From Acidisarcina polymorpha (GTDB lineage: Bacteria > Acidobacteriota > Terriglobia > Terriglobales > Acidobacteriaceae), in contig NZ_CP030840.1 in the NCBI RefSeq assembly GCF_003330725.1, positions 2,604,001 to 2,668,000 of the forward strand: DNA of 64,000 nt. The letters run 5' to 3'. Below, piece after piece: positions 7,159-16,138 of the stretch (its first letter is position 1; each line of letters opens with the position of its first letter). Position numbers and translations under genes: made by a program. The notes beneath the pieces were generated by a model. It ran no database searches and was not told the DNA's origin. It was given only the letters and a program-made list of their open reading frames with translations.

Positions 7159-9642
7159 TTACATCAGATTGACGGCGTCAACGTCGACGATCAGGCCCCG
7201 CGACGGAATCTTGAGTACCTCGGCTCGAGCGAGAGCGGCGCGGAGAGTTCGGGCGAGCGTGGCGCGCTTCTCGGCTTTGATCACAAAATGAAAGCGATAG
7301 ATGCGCTTCAAGCGACTGATGGGAGCAGTGGCCGGACCGAGGATTCTTACCCCCTCGAAGGCAGTGTTGGCAAACCATTGGCCAAGTTGCGAGGACCACG
7401 CCGCCGCTTCTTCAAGGCGCGGGCTTTGAACGATCAGATTGGCCAAGACGCTGAAGGGCGGATAATGCATCCAGCGACGAAACTGGAGTTCCTTTTCGGC
7501 GAACGCCTTGAAGTCGTGTGCCGCGGCCAGGCGGATGGCGTAATGGTCCGAATGATAGGTCTGGACGAGGACCCGCCCAGGAAGCTCGCCACGACCGGCG
7601 CGGCCGGAGACCTGGGTCAACAATTGAAAAACGCGTTCGGCGGCCCGAAAGTTGGGCAATCCTAAAGCGAAATCCGCGCCCACCACGCCGACCAGTGTCA
7701 CCCCATGAATGTCATGGCCTTTGGCAATCATCTGGGTGCCGACGAGCAGGTTAATTTCGCCAGAGTGGAGGCGTTGAAGCAGGCGCTCCATGTCGTGGCG
7801 GCCGCGCACCGTGTCGCGGTCCATGCGGCCGATACGAGCGTGGGGGAAGATCTCCTGTAGACGCTGTTCGCCTTGCTGGGAGCCGGCGCCGAGAAAGTGC
7901 AGGTGTTCGCTTTCGCAGTCTGGGCAGACTTTAGGGACCGTCCGCTTATAGCCGCAATAGTGACATTGGAGACGCTGGCCGGTGGGGGATGGATCGGCAT
8001 CGTCCAAGCTGGTTGCTCCGTGGGGCCGGTGGTAGGTGAGGGATATGGCGCAGTTCTCGCACTGCAGTTTTTCTCCACAGGCGCGGCATAAGACGACGAA
8101 GGAATAGCCCCGCCGATTGAGTAGGATGATCGCCTGTTCGCCTCGTTCCAGAGTGGCCTGCGTTTCCTCGATGAGCAGGCGGGAGAAGAGCTGTTCCTGC
8201 CCGGTTTCTTGAAACTCCTTGCGCATGTCGACGAGTTCGACGACCGGAAGCGGTCGATCGGCTACGCGCTGCGCCATCTCGATCAGCGCATATTTACCGG
8301 TCGTCGCATTGCGCCAGGACTCCAAAGAAGGCGTCGCGGAGCCAAGCACGACAACCGAGGAATCGAGTTTGGCGCGCATCACGGCCACATCCCGGGCGTG
8401 ATAGCGGGGAGTTTCCTCCTGCTTGTAGGAGCTGTCATGCTCCTCATCGACGACGATGAGGCCGAGCCTGGTCACCGGCGCGAAGACCGCAGAGCGGGTG
8501 CCGACGACGATGCGGGCTTCTCCTGCCCGGATACGATGCCATTGCTCGGCGCGCTCCCCGGGGATAAGCGCGGAGTGGAGCAGGGCGACTTCGCTGCCGA
8601 ATGCCGTGTAGAGCTGCGCGGCCATGGCGGGTGTGAGACCGATCTCGGGAACCAGTAGAATCGCAGAATAACCTGCGTCGAGCGCGGTTTGCATGGCGGC
8701 CAGGTAGACGGCGGTCTTTCCCGAGCCGGTGACTCCACGAAGCAAGGTTGGTTTGAAAACACCCGAGCCTATCGAGGCAGCGATCGCCTTGAAGGCGGCC
8801 TGCTGCGCGGGATTTAGCGTATGAACTAGGGCGCTGCCCATTGGCTGCATCGCGAGATGAAAGTCCGCGGGTCGTTCTTCGAGTCGAACTAATCCGCGGC
8901 GAACGAGCGAACCGAGGGTGGAGTCGGGAAGATCCAGACGGCGGAGCTCGGCAACGGGCATTTCGCCGCCGGCTCCGGCAAGCTCCGCAAGCAGGCATTG
9001 CTGATTCGCATTCAGCTTGGGGATCCGTACGTCGTGGAGTAGCACGGCGTAGCGGATGGTGCGGCGCGCATCGCGCTGGACGGCCGATGTTTCGCGGAGG
9101 AGCCATTTCTTGCGCAGCATGCTCCGCAAAAGATCGAGAGTGGCTCCGGTTGCAGTTCGCAGCTTGGAGACTCGCTCGGCTTGGCCAGCTTCGAGATAAT
9201 TCAGTACATCGTATTCCACGTCCTGGTCTTCAGCCGACTTTCGACTGTGGCGGGAGGAGCCCTGATTGGCGCTGGCGTAGAGCACCTCGCGGCCTTTATC
9301 GGCAATGCGGTAAAGGATCTGGTGCTTCACTTCGGCCATTAAGGGGAGCATCGAGCGAAAGACTTCGCCGAGGGGCGCGAGGTAATAGCTGCTGATCCAG
9401 GCGGCGAGTTCCATCAGATCGGGGGCAAGCAAAGGCGCGCCATCGAGGACGGCGAGGATGGGCTTCGCTTCAACCGGCGGAGGCTCCTGGTGGATCCGGG
9501 TCACGATGCCAGTCAACTTCTCATTGCGGAAGGGAACGATGACGCGACAGCCGATCGCCGGCGGCTCTGCAGCCTCGCCGATCTTGTAGGTGAAGACACG
9601 ATCGAGCGGGACGGGCAGAGCGACATCGCAGAATTGAAGCAT
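7159..9642 (-). CDS. priA: Primosomal protein N' (replication restart helicase PriA)
   Basis: A 3'-5' DNA helicase that reloads the replisome at stalled forks. An ATG at 9642 is chosen (827 residues, MLQFCDVALPVPLDRVFTY) because this matches the PriA N-terminal 3'-DNA-binding domain; the frame is open further upstream but would overlap the UDG gene. Visible motifs: Walker A GVTGSGKTAVY, DEEH in VVDEEHDSSYK, GSATPSLE, the zinc cysteines CRACGEKLQCENC and CHYCG...CPDC, and GTQMIAKGHD with QVSGRAGRG in the helicase C domain. It is the last gene of the minus-strand run msbA-yicC-gmk-rpoZ-coaBC-udg-priA. Confidence 0.95.
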   Translation of the reverse strand: MLQFCDVALPVPLDRVFTYKIGEAAEPPAIGCRVIVPFRNEKLTGIVTRIHQEPPPVEAKPILAVLDGAPLLAPDLMELAAWISSYYLAPLGEVFRSMLPLMAEVKHQILYRIADKGREVLYASANQGSSRHSRKSAEDQDVEYDVLNYLEAGQAERVSKLRTATGATLDLLRSMLRKKWLLRETSAVQRDARRTIRYAVLLHDVRIPKLNANQQCLLAELAGAGGEMPVAELRRLDLPDSTLGSLVRRGLVRLEERPADFHLAMQPMGSALVHTLNPAQQAAFKAIAASIGSGVFKPTLLRGVTGSGKTAVYLAAMQTALDAGYSAILLVPEIGLTPAMAAQLYTAFGSEVALLHSALIPGERAEQWHRIRAGEARIVVGTRSAVFAPVTRLGLIVVDEEHDSSYKQEETPRYHARDVAVMRAKLDSSVVVLGSATPSLESWRNATTGKYALIEMAQRVADRPLPVVELVDMRKEFQETGQEQLFSRLLIEETQATLERGEQAIILLNRRGYSFVVLCRACGEKLQCENCAISLTYHRPHGATSLDDADPSPTGQRLQCHYCGYKRTVPKVCPDCESEHLHFLGAGSQQGEQRLQEIFPHARIGRMDRDTVRGRHDMERLLQRLHSGEINLLVGTQMIAKGHDIHGVTLVGVVGADFALGLPNFRAAERVFQLLTQVSGRAGRGELPGRVLVQTYHSDHYAIRLAAAHDFKAFAEKELQFRRWMHYPPFSVLANLIVQSPRLEEAAAWSSQLGQWFANTAFEGVRILGPATAPISRLKRIYRFHFVIKAEKRATLARTLRAALARAEVLKIPSRGLIVDVDAVNLM

Positions 9643-9664
9643 GCGGGAAGCTACCAGTATCTCA

Positions 9665-9686
9665 GCTAGAGCGTTTTCACTTCCGG
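9665..9686. repeat. 22-base dispersed motif, copy 1 (upstream of priA)
   Basis: Begins GCTAGAGCG and ends ACTTCCGG on the plus strand. It matches the stretch at 17151-17172 at 20 of 22 positions. On the coding strand it lies just upstream of the priA start and before the end of the UDG gene. It could be a small dispersed intergenic element or a shared regulatory site. Confidence 0.5.
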
Positions 9687-9692
9687 CGGGGT

Positions 9693-10556
9693 TCACGATC
9701 CGGCGCGTTTTGCTTTCAGGCCCAGCTCCGCCATGGCCATCTGTAGATCTTTCCACGCCTCTTTCTTTTGGGTGGGATCCCGCAACAGGTATGCGGGATG
9801 GTAGGTAACGATGAGCCTGGTTCCAAGCGCCTCGTGAATGCGCCCGCGCAGTACGCTGAGCGGACGCTTGATTCCTCCCAGCAGATAGGTCGCAGCGGTC
9901 GATCCAAGAGCAACCAGGATCTGGGGCCTAATCACACTAATTTGCTGAAACAGAAATGGCGTGCAGGTATTCGCTTCGACCGGTTCAGGAACCCGGTTCT
10001 GCGGCGGCCGGCACTTCACGATGTTGGCGATGTAGACTTCTTCCCGCTTCAGGCCCATGGCGTTGATCATGTTGTTCAAGAGTTGGCCGCCACGGCCGAC
10101 GAAGGGAAGGCCCTGCGCGTCTTCGTCGGCTCCTGGGCCTTCTCCGACAAACATCAGCCGCGCGTTCGGGTCGCCGTCGCCGAAGACGATCTTGTTGCGG
10201 GTCGCGGAGAGAGGGCAGCGGGTGCAATCGCCGATCTCTTCCCGGATGGCTTGCAGGGCTTCGCCGCGGCGTGCAGGTGCGATCGGCGCTAGTGAGGGAA
10301 GAACGGGAATCGGCGGAACGGCTCTTGCCATGTCTGGAGAGTTCTCAAGCAGTTCGGAAGCGGCCATGGCGGGGGTGGTAGCAGTTGCATTCTGTAGAGC
10401 CATGGCGGGAAGAGGGTCTAGGGTCGCTTGGGCTTCGCTACTGGCTGCGGTGAGGGGCAGCGGTTCGCCGCGACGGTAGAAGTCGAAGATGCCAAGGTCG
10501 CGGAAGTAGTTGACGCGGGCTGCGACCGCCTGCTGGAGTTCTCGATCGAGCGCCAC
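9693..10556 (-). CDS. Family 4 uracil-DNA glycosylase (iron-sulfur)
   Basis: Removes uracil from DNA to begin base excision repair. The 287-residue protein starts at GTG, three bases after the coaBC stop. The catalytic domain covers about residues 100-280: the iron-sulfur cysteines CTRCPL, KCRPPQNR and NTC are present, as are FVGEGPGADEDAQGLPFVGRGGQLL and the C-terminal HPAYLLRDP. The first 100 residues are a poorly conserved, Ala/Pro-rich extension beginning ALDRELQQAVAARVNYFRDLG. It lies between coaBC and priA and is probably co-transcribed with both. Confidence 0.92.
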   Translation of the reverse strand: MALDRELQQAVAARVNYFRDLGIFDFYRRGEPLPLTAASSEAQATLDPLPAMALQNATATTPAMAASELLENSPDMARAVPPIPVLPSLAPIAPARRGEALQAIREEIGDCTRCPLSATRNKIVFGDGDPNARLMFVGEGPGADEDAQGLPFVGRGGQLLNNMINAMGLKREEVYIANIVKCRPPQNRVPEPVEANTCTPFLFQQISVIRPQILVALGSTAATYLLGGIKRPLSVLRGRIHEALGTRLIVTYHPAYLLRDPTQKKEAWKDLQMAMAELGLKAKRAGS

Positions 10557-10559
10557 CCG

Positions 10560-11819
10560 CTAGCGCCTCGACGTGGTCTGGCTGGGCGAAGTCTCATCGA
10601 TGACCGATTGTGGGCGGCGCAGAGCAATGGCCTCATCAAGGATGCGATCGGCGAGGTCGCGCTTGGACATCTCCGGCAATTCGATGGCGGTCTGCTTGGT
10701 GAGGAAGGTCGCCGCGTTCCTATCGGAGTCAAAGCCGATCCCTTCGCGAGAGACATCGTTCAAAACGATTGCATCCGCGCCTTTGCGCAAAAGCTTGTCG
10801 CGGCCGTGAGTGAGATGGTCCTCTGTCTCGGCGGCGAAGCCGATGACCAGCGTACCCGGCTTCCTGAGACTCGCGACTTCGGCGAGGATGTCGGCGGTGG
10901 GCTCGAGTTGCAGGGTGAGCGGTCCGGAACGCTTGAGTTTTTGATCGGCCATCGAGATGGCCCGGTAGTCGGCCACCGCGGCGGCTTTGATCACCATCGT
11001 CGCTTCGGGCAGACGGCTGACGACGGCGTCGCGCATCTGTCCGGTGGTGACCACGCTCACCACCTCGCAATTCGGTGGCGGATGCAGCGCCGTCGGAGCA
11101 GTGATCAGAATGACGCGGGCCCCGCGACGCTGGGCGGCGTAGGCGAGCGCATAGCCCATTTTTCCGCTCGAACGGTTGCCGATATACCTGACGGGATCGA
11201 GCGCCTCACGGGTGCCTCCGGCGGTGACCAGAACGACCTCGCCAGCGAGATCGTTGGTGTGATTCAGAAGCTCCAGAGCCGCGCGAACAATCTCTTCATT
11301 CTCCGCTAGGCGGCCGCTCCCGACCATGCCACAGGCCAGGTAGCCGCTGCCTGGAGAAACGACGGTGACTCCGCGGGCGACCAGGAGTTGAAGATTCGCC
11401 TGAGTTGCCGGGTGCTCCCACATGTTGACGTTCATCGCCGGAGCGACGATCACCGGCGCCTTGGTTGCCAGATACAGCGTAGTCAGGAAATCGTCGGCGA
11501 TTCCGTGGGCGAACTTGGCGAGCGTGTTCGCCGTAGCCGGGGCAACGACCAGTAGATCGGTACCCTGGGCGGTGTCGATATGCTGGATCGAGGAAAGCGA
11601 AGTGCCTTCCGCGGTCTCACTTGCAGAACGACCCGATGCCCATATGCCGGTGATGACCTCGTGCCCGGTAAGGGACGCGAAGGTAAGCGGTTGAACAAAC
11701 TGCGTGGCTGCCTCGGTCATGACCACGTGCACATCGAGGGCCTGCCGCTGCAGGGCGCGGACGAGTTCCGCCGCTTTATAAGCCGCGATGCCACCGGAGA
11801 CGCCTACGGTAACTTTCAT
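10560..11819 (-). CDS. coaBC: Bifunctional phosphopantothenoylcysteine decarboxylase/synthetase
   Basis: Two consecutive steps of coenzyme A synthesis in one chain of 419 residues. The ATG at 11819 gives the canonical start MKVTVGVSGGIAAYKAAEL; the frame is open upstream but lacks family similarity. The flavodoxin-like CoaC half (about 1-180) carries SGGIAAYK, the FMN-binding PAMNVNMW and the active-site Cys in YLACGMVGSGRLAE. The CoaB half has VTAGGTREALDPVRYIGN, RSSGKMGYALA, AAAVADYR and KLKRSG. Position after rpoZ is conserved in many bacteria. Confidence 0.95.
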   Translation of the reverse strand: MKVTVGVSGGIAAYKAAELVRALQRQALDVHVVMTEAATQFVQPLTFASLTGHEVITGIWASGRSASETAEGTSLSSIQHIDTAQGTDLLVVAPATANTLAKFAHGIADDFLTTLYLATKAPVIVAPAMNVNMWEHPATQANLQLLVARGVTVVSPGSGYLACGMVGSGRLAENEEIVRAALELLNHTNDLAGEVVLVTAGGTREALDPVRYIGNRSSGKMGYALAYAAQRRGARVILITAPTALHPPPNCEVVSVVTTGQMRDAVVSRLPEATMVIKAAAVADYRAISMADQKLKRSGPLTLQLEPTADILAEVASLRKPGTLVIGFAAETEDHLTHGRDKLLRKGADAIVLNDVSREGIGFDSDRNAATFLTKQTAIELPEMSKRDLADRILDEAIALRRPQSVIDETSPSQTTSRR

Positions 11820-11975
11820 AGCCCGATTGTACGCCCGGTCTGCGCTCCGGCCGTAGACGGAATGATTGCGCAAAACCGGGGCTCGCCAGTGGAAATTCTG
11901 GAGATGAAAGGATCAGGTCGACTTACTTCGAACGCTAAAGCAGAGGAGCCACCAGCGGACGAGAATTGCTCTGCA

Positions 11976-11997
11976 GGCTTTTTCTAGTGAAAAAGCC
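11976..11997. repeat. Perfect hairpin between rpoZ and coaBC
   Basis: GGCTTTTTC (11976-11984), a four-base loop and GAAAAAGCC (11989-11997) form a 9-base-pair stem, 31 bases after the rpoZ stop. There is no T-run after it in either direction. It may tune read-through or processing between rpoZ and coaBC. Confidence 0.55.
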
Positions 11998-12028
11998 CGT
12001 TTGCGTGGCGGCTTACTCTGCTTTGGTC

Positions 12029-12259
12029 CTAGCTGACGAATTTCGGAATGATGGGCGCCTCGATTTCAGGCTTGTGGAGAGGTACGTTCGGCTTGACGTA
12101 ACCGACAACGCCGGCAGCAATCTCGTCCTGGGCGACGCGGCAGGCCTTGCGGGAGTCCGTTGCGATGAGCGGCTGGGAACCATTTTGCAGTTGCCGCGCC
12201 CGCCGGGCGGCGACCATGACATAACCAAAGTGACTGTTCACTCCGTTTTCGACATTCAT
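12029..12259 (-). CDS. rpoZ: DNA-directed RNA polymerase omega subunit
   Basis: A 76-residue protein. The ATG at 12259 has GGAGG nine bases upstream. The omega signature is clear: FGYVMVAARRARQLQNG, then LIATDSRKACRVAQDEIAAG, corresponding to the conserved RARQL...KP...A.EEI block that binds the beta-prime C terminus. It folds onto RNA polymerase in the cytoplasm and helps assembly. It sits between gmk and coaBC as in many bacteria. Confidence 0.93.
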   Translation of the reverse strand: MNVENGVNSHFGYVMVAARRARQLQNGSQPLIATDSRKACRVAQDEIAAGVVGYVKPNVPLHKPEIEAPIIPKFVS

Positions 12260-12317
12260 TGGACAGATCCTCCGAAAGTTTTAACAGCGGCCTAATTCCA
12301 TAGGCTTGAAGTGTCTC

Positions 12318-13112
12318 TTAGGTTGGCACTGTCGTTTGATCGTAGAGCCCGAAGGAACTGAGCACTGGTTGCAGCCGGGCCATTGCGTTGGTTTGGCGAC
12401 AACCTTCAGCCAACTCGATCAAACGCCGCTCCTCGAGATCCGGTTCGCGTCCACTTCGGCGAATACGTTCCGCCGAGACAATAGCCGCAAGTTCCTCCAC
12501 CGCGTTCTCGAGGATGTCGTTGACCAGAATATATCCATATTGGCGATAATTCACAATCTCGCTGCCTGCCTGGGCCAGGCGACGGTCGATGACTTTCTCC
12601 GTCTCGGCAGTGATGCTGCCCTCTGCACGGCTGCGATTACGGAGCCGTGCGGCGAGGTCCTCCTTGCTGGGAGGCATGACGAAAATGCTGATCGCATCGG
12701 GAATCTTCTTGCGCACCTGGGCGGCGCCCTGCACGTCGATGTCAAGCAACAAGTCTTTCGCTCGTGCCTCGGCGTCGCGGAGCGATCGGACAGCGGTGCC
12801 GTAGTAGTTGCCGAAAACTTCAGCATGTTCGAGGAACTCGTCTCCGGCAACCATCTCTTCAAAGCTGGGGCGGTCAGTGAAGTGATATTCCCGTCCCTGC
12901 TGCTCCGAGCCTCGCGGACTGCGGGTCGTATATGAGACCGAAAATTCCAGATTGTCGACCAGTGAGCGCAGCTGACTCACGAGCGTCGATTTGCCCGAGC
13001 CGGACGGCGCTGAAATGATGAAAAGAATTCCCGCCAAACGATCTTTCCTGATACCTGGGTTCTCTGGAATAAGTCTATTCGAGATTCTGGACTTGTTCGC
13101 GGGCCTTTTCAA
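12318..13112 (-). CDS. gmk: Guanylate kinase
   Basis: Phosphorylates GMP to GDP. The P-loop SAPSGSGKSTLV, the GMP-binding SYTTRSPRGSEQQGREYHF and DVQGAAQVRKKIPDA are all visible. The start is a TTG at 13112 with AAGG six bases upstream, overlapping the end of yicC by 38 bases, which implies translational coupling. The first 28 residues (KRPANKSRISNRLIPENPG) are an extension before the usual start of the fold. At 264 residues it is longer than the common 205-210; the extra length is this extension and a C-terminal tail of about 30 residues after LAAIVSAERIRR. Confidence 0.93.
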   Translation of the reverse strand: MKRPANKSRISNRLIPENPGIRKDRLAGILFIISAPSGSGKSTLVSQLRSLVDNLEFSVSYTTRSPRGSEQQGREYHFTDRPSFEEMVAGDEFLEHAEVFGNYYGTAVRSLRDAEARAKDLLLDIDVQGAAQVRKKIPDAISIFVMPPSKEDLAARLRNRSRAEGSITAETEKVIDRRLAQAGSEIVNYRQYGYILVNDILENAVEELAAIVSAERIRRSGREPDLEERRLIELAEGCRQTNAMARLQPVLSSFGLYDQTTVPT

Positions 13113-14070
13113 TCTCAGCCTTCATTCCCAATCCAAGAGTGGTAATGTCAGCCGCATTTCCGGCAATGCCGCTGGTTTTGGAGAGCAGGGTATTTGCCTC
13201 CCGGTTCATTTCCTGTAACAGGAAGTCGGCCTTCTTCCCGATCTCTCCTCCCGCAGCGAGGAGCAAGTGAAAGTGCTCGATGTGCGCGCGAAGCCGGGCG
13301 ATCTCTTCTGCCACATCGCTGCGCTCGACGAGCAGAGCGACCTCCTGCAGGATGCGCTCTCTTTCCATGGGAACTCCGCTGGCCGTGCCGGCGCCACTGA
13401 GCAGAGCCGCCACACGCTGGCTTAACCGTTCGAAATAAGCGTTCTGCATCGAGTCTCGCAGGGAAGCGACTTGATCGACCAGTCCGCTTAGCTGATGGAG
13501 ACACCGACTCAGCTCGGCGGCCAGCGAAGAGCCCTCCTGCGCACGCATGGCATTCAACGCTGCGATGAGCGGATCCAGTTGCCCGACCACCGCGGCTTCG
13601 AGGGCTTCCCAATCTTCTTTCATCGAAAAGCTTTCGGTAGCGAAGACTCCGGGCAATCTCAGGATCGCGTTCAGATCAGGTTGCTGGTCGAGGTGATGCT
13701 CGGCTGCTGCATCGCGAAATGCATCGAGGTAGGCGGAGACGATGGAGCTGTTGTAACGTGCTCCCCGCTCTGTACCGCGGTCCAGCGTCAGGGTGAATTC
13801 GAGGTGGCCGCGGATGAGGTTGTCTTTGAGATAGCGGCGGACGCGCATCTCGAGCGACTCAGTTCCTGGGGGCATGCGGAGGTGGGGATCGAGGAACCGG
13901 TGGTTCACGCTCTTGAGACTGAGGGTAAAACCGAGATTATCCGAGACCCGCCCGGAGAGACGAGCGAAGCCGGTCATCGAATAGATCGGCGAGTGAATTG
14001 GCGAAGGCGAAGGAGTGGGGGCTCGATGTGCCGCTGGTTTTGAAGAGGAAGTCAATGATTTTGCAGTCAC
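13075..14070 (-). CDS. YicC family endoribonuclease
   Basis: Member of the YicC/YloC family, reported as endoribonucleases in E. coli and B. subtilis. The first family motif, SMTGFARLSG, is at residues 31-40. The frame opens with a GTG at 14070 whose GTGA overlaps the stop of the upstream ABC transporter. The alternative ATG at 13977, inside SMTGFAR, is the conventional start and would remove a Pro/Ser-rich leader. Further motifs are LKSVNHRFLD, the DNLIRGHLEFTLTL block and the C-terminal DRSDVAEEIARLRAH...GKKADFLLQEMNREANTLLSK. That last region is the most conserved in the family. Order yicC-gmk is common. Confidence 0.9.
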   Translation of the reverse strand: MTAKSLTSSSKPAAHRAPTPSPSPIHSPIYSMTGFARLSGRVSDNLGFTLSLKSVNHRFLDPHLRMPPGTESLEMRVRRYLKDNLIRGHLEFTLTLDRGTERGARYNSSIVSAYLDAFRDAAAEHHLDQQPDLNAILRLPGVFATESFSMKEDWEALEAAVVGQLDPLIAALNAMRAQEGSSLAAELSRCLHQLSGLVDQVASLRDSMQNAYFERLSQRVAALLSGAGTASGVPMERERILQEVALLVERSDVAEEIARLRAHIEHFHLLLAAGGEIGKKADFLLQEMNREANTLLSKTSGIAGNAADITTLGLGMKAEIEKAREQVQNLE

Positions 14071-15944
14071 GCCCGAGTGCTCCCGGTATCCAGAGCGACC
14101 GCGAACTCGGGCTCCGCGGGAACTGCATCGGCCACTGTCGAAAACTGAAGCTGGTTGAGCCGTTGATAGGTCGGAGAGATGCGCAGGAGCTCCTCGTGTG
14201 GGCCGATGGCGGTGATGCGGCCACTCTCGATGACCGCAATGCGGTCTGCGCGGCGCACCGTCGAAAGCCGATGAGCGATGACGATCGAGGTGCGTTTCGC
14301 CATAAGGTTGGCGAGAGCAGCCTGAACCAAGGCTTCGCTCTCGGAGTCGAGGGCCGAGGTCGCTTCGTCGAGGATGAGGATAGGCGCATTCTTGAGCAAC
14401 GCGCGGGCGATCGCCAGGCGCTGGCGTTCCCCTCCTGATAGGCGAAACCCTTTCTCGCCGATGACGGTGTCATAGCCGTCGGGAAGGTTCAAGATGAAGT
14501 CGTGCGCCAGCGCGGCCTGGGCTGCACTGATAACCCGTTCGAACGAAATGTCTGGCTGGCCGTAGGCGATATTGTTGCGCACCGTGTCGTTGAACAGGAT
14601 GGTCTCCTGAGTGACCTTGCCGATTTGTTCGCGCAAACTCCGAAGGCTGACATCGCGCACGTCGTTTCCGTCGATCAGGATACGTCCTGAGCTGACGTCG
14701 AAGAAACGCGGCACGAGATTGACCATGGTGGATTTGCCGGCGCCGCTGGGGCCGACCAGAGCGACCACCTCCCCACAGCGGATTTCGAGATCGATATGGT
14801 GCAGAACTTCCCGCTCGCCTTCCTCATCGCTGTAGGCAAAACCCACGTCTTCAAAGCGAATGCTTTCGCGGAAGCCTTTCAACGCCAGCGGCCGCGGTCT
14901 CTCGCGGACATCATCCTGGGCATCCATAAAGCTGAAGATCTCGGAAGATGCTCCTAGCGCGGTCTGAAAATTGTTGTAGAAGAGGGCAAACTTCCTCACG
15001 GGGTCATAAAGCTTGAAGACGGCGACGATGAAGGCGAAAAAAGTGCCTTCGGTCATCGCGCCATGATTGATCTGGATGCGACCCACCCAGAGCAGCAGCG
15101 CTATGGCGATGGCTCCGATCGAATCCATAAGGGGCGAGCTGATGGCCTGGGCGCGGACCGACCGGAGATTGGCGCGAAAGAGCCGGCGGGCAGCCGTCTT
15201 GAAGCGCAGAGTCTCCCACAACTCCATGTTGAAGGCTTTGACGATCCGGTTGCCGGTGACAGTCTCGTGGAGGATGTTCTGAATCTCAGCAAGCTTATCC
15301 TGACCGCGGCGGGTCGTGGTCCGCACCTGGCGGCCGATTTTGCGCGCAGAGCCGATCACCACGGGCAGAAAAATGAGCAAAACCCAGGCCAGCTTTCCTC
15401 CGTACCCGATCACGACAACGATCGTGAAAAGCAGCGTAAAGGCTTGCTGGAGAAATTCCGAGAGCACCGAAGACATGGCATACTGCACTCGCTCAATGTC
15501 GTTGATGAGCGTCGAGAGAATGGTTCCGGTGGCATGCTTCTGAAAGAAGGAGACCGATCGGCGGAGGATTGCCTCATAGAGCTCGTCGCGCAGATCGGTG
15601 ATCATGCCGAAGCCGGCGTAATTCACCAGGTAGGTCCCGCCGTAGTCACAGAGCCCCTTGATGATGGTCGAGACGATCAACGCGAAGGCGACGACGTTCC
15701 AATCATTATGGAAGTAAGACGGCACGAAGTGGCGCAGGTCAAGGTTGTAGTGGGTGCCGGGAATATTGAAAAGCGAGATGCCGCCATGAGGCGCGGCCGG
15801 ATCAAGGACCCGGTCGAAGATCGGCTTGATGAGAAGCAGGCGGAAGGCCTCTAGCAGCCCGACGGCGGCCATCAAAACGACGGACAGCAGCGCTTGCAGG
15901 GAATAAGGCCGGACGTAGCGGAGAAGACGAAGGAATCTGCTCAT
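14067..15944 (-). CDS. ABC exporter, MsbA-like half-transporter
   Basis: A 625-residue fused membrane/ATPase half-transporter that would work as a homodimer in the inner membrane. Six predicted transmembrane helices occupy about residues 15-320; the nucleotide-binding domain follows with Walker A GPSGAGKSTMV, the signature LSGGERQRLAIARAL and Walker B ILILDEATSALDSE. Family resemblance is to the MsbA lipid flippase group. Context supports a lipid role only weakly, since the downstream genes are housekeeping. Its stop overlaps the yicC frame by four bases, so it probably heads this operon. A palindrome and a weak promoter lie about 80 bases upstream. Confidence 0.85.
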   Translation of the reverse strand: MSRFLRLLRYVRPYSLQALLSVVLMAAVGLLEAFRLLLIKPIFDRVLDPAAPHGGISLFNIPGTHYNLDLRHFVPSYFHNDWNVVAFALIVSTIIKGLCDYGGTYLVNYAGFGMITDLRDELYEAILRRSVSFFQKHATGTILSTLINDIERVQYAMSSVLSEFLQQAFTLLFTIVVVIGYGGKLAWVLLIFLPVVIGSARKIGRQVRTTTRRGQDKLAEIQNILHETVTGNRIVKAFNMELWETLRFKTAARRLFRANLRSVRAQAISSPLMDSIGAIAIALLLWVGRIQINHGAMTEGTFFAFIVAVFKLYDPVRKFALFYNNFQTALGASSEIFSFMDAQDDVRERPRPLALKGFRESIRFEDVGFAYSDEEGEREVLHHIDLEIRCGEVVALVGPSGAGKSTMVNLVPRFFDVSSGRILIDGNDVRDVSLRSLREQIGKVTQETILFNDTVRNNIAYGQPDISFERVISAAQAALAHDFILNLPDGYDTVIGEKGFRLSGGERQRLAIARALLKNAPILILDEATSALDSESEALVQAALANLMAKRTSIVIAHRLSTVRRADRIAVIESGRITAIGPHEELLRISPTYQRLNQLQFSTVADAVPAEPEFAVALDTGSTRA

Positions 15945-16018
15945 GAGGAAGTACCACGCGAACAGACCTCGGCCCCCATTGATTGCGGGACAGAGCTTAC
16001 CTTCATCGCCATTTCGCT

Positions 16019-16038
16019 ATTGTACTCACCATGGTGAG
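16019..16038 (-). promoter_or_regulatory. Palindrome beside a possible -10 element upstream of the ABC exporter
   Basis: CTCACCATGGTGAG (16025-16038) is a perfect 14-base palindrome. On the minus strand it runs straight into TACAAT (16024-16019), a good -10 hexamer, while the matching -35 is poor. This arrangement would suit a repressor or activator site controlling the exporter operon. Inferred from sequence only. Confidence 0.35.
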
Positions 16039-16138
16039 ACGAATTCAGGGCGCTTTGAGACCTGCTTCGATCGGGGCTGCTTGGCGAAAGTTGGTTTGAC
16101 GCGCTCCGTTGCTCGCCGAATCCGATGCCTCCCGTCGA

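Noticed and set aside
12318-12935. Plus-strand frame opposite gmk
   Set aside because: Runs antisense to guanylate kinase with its P-loop intact; shadow frame.
15063-15854. Long plus-strand open frame (263 codons) opposite the MsbA-like ABC transporter
   Set aside because: It lies wholly within a clear ABC transporter gene and has the composition of an antisense shadow; no family motif or ribosome binding site.
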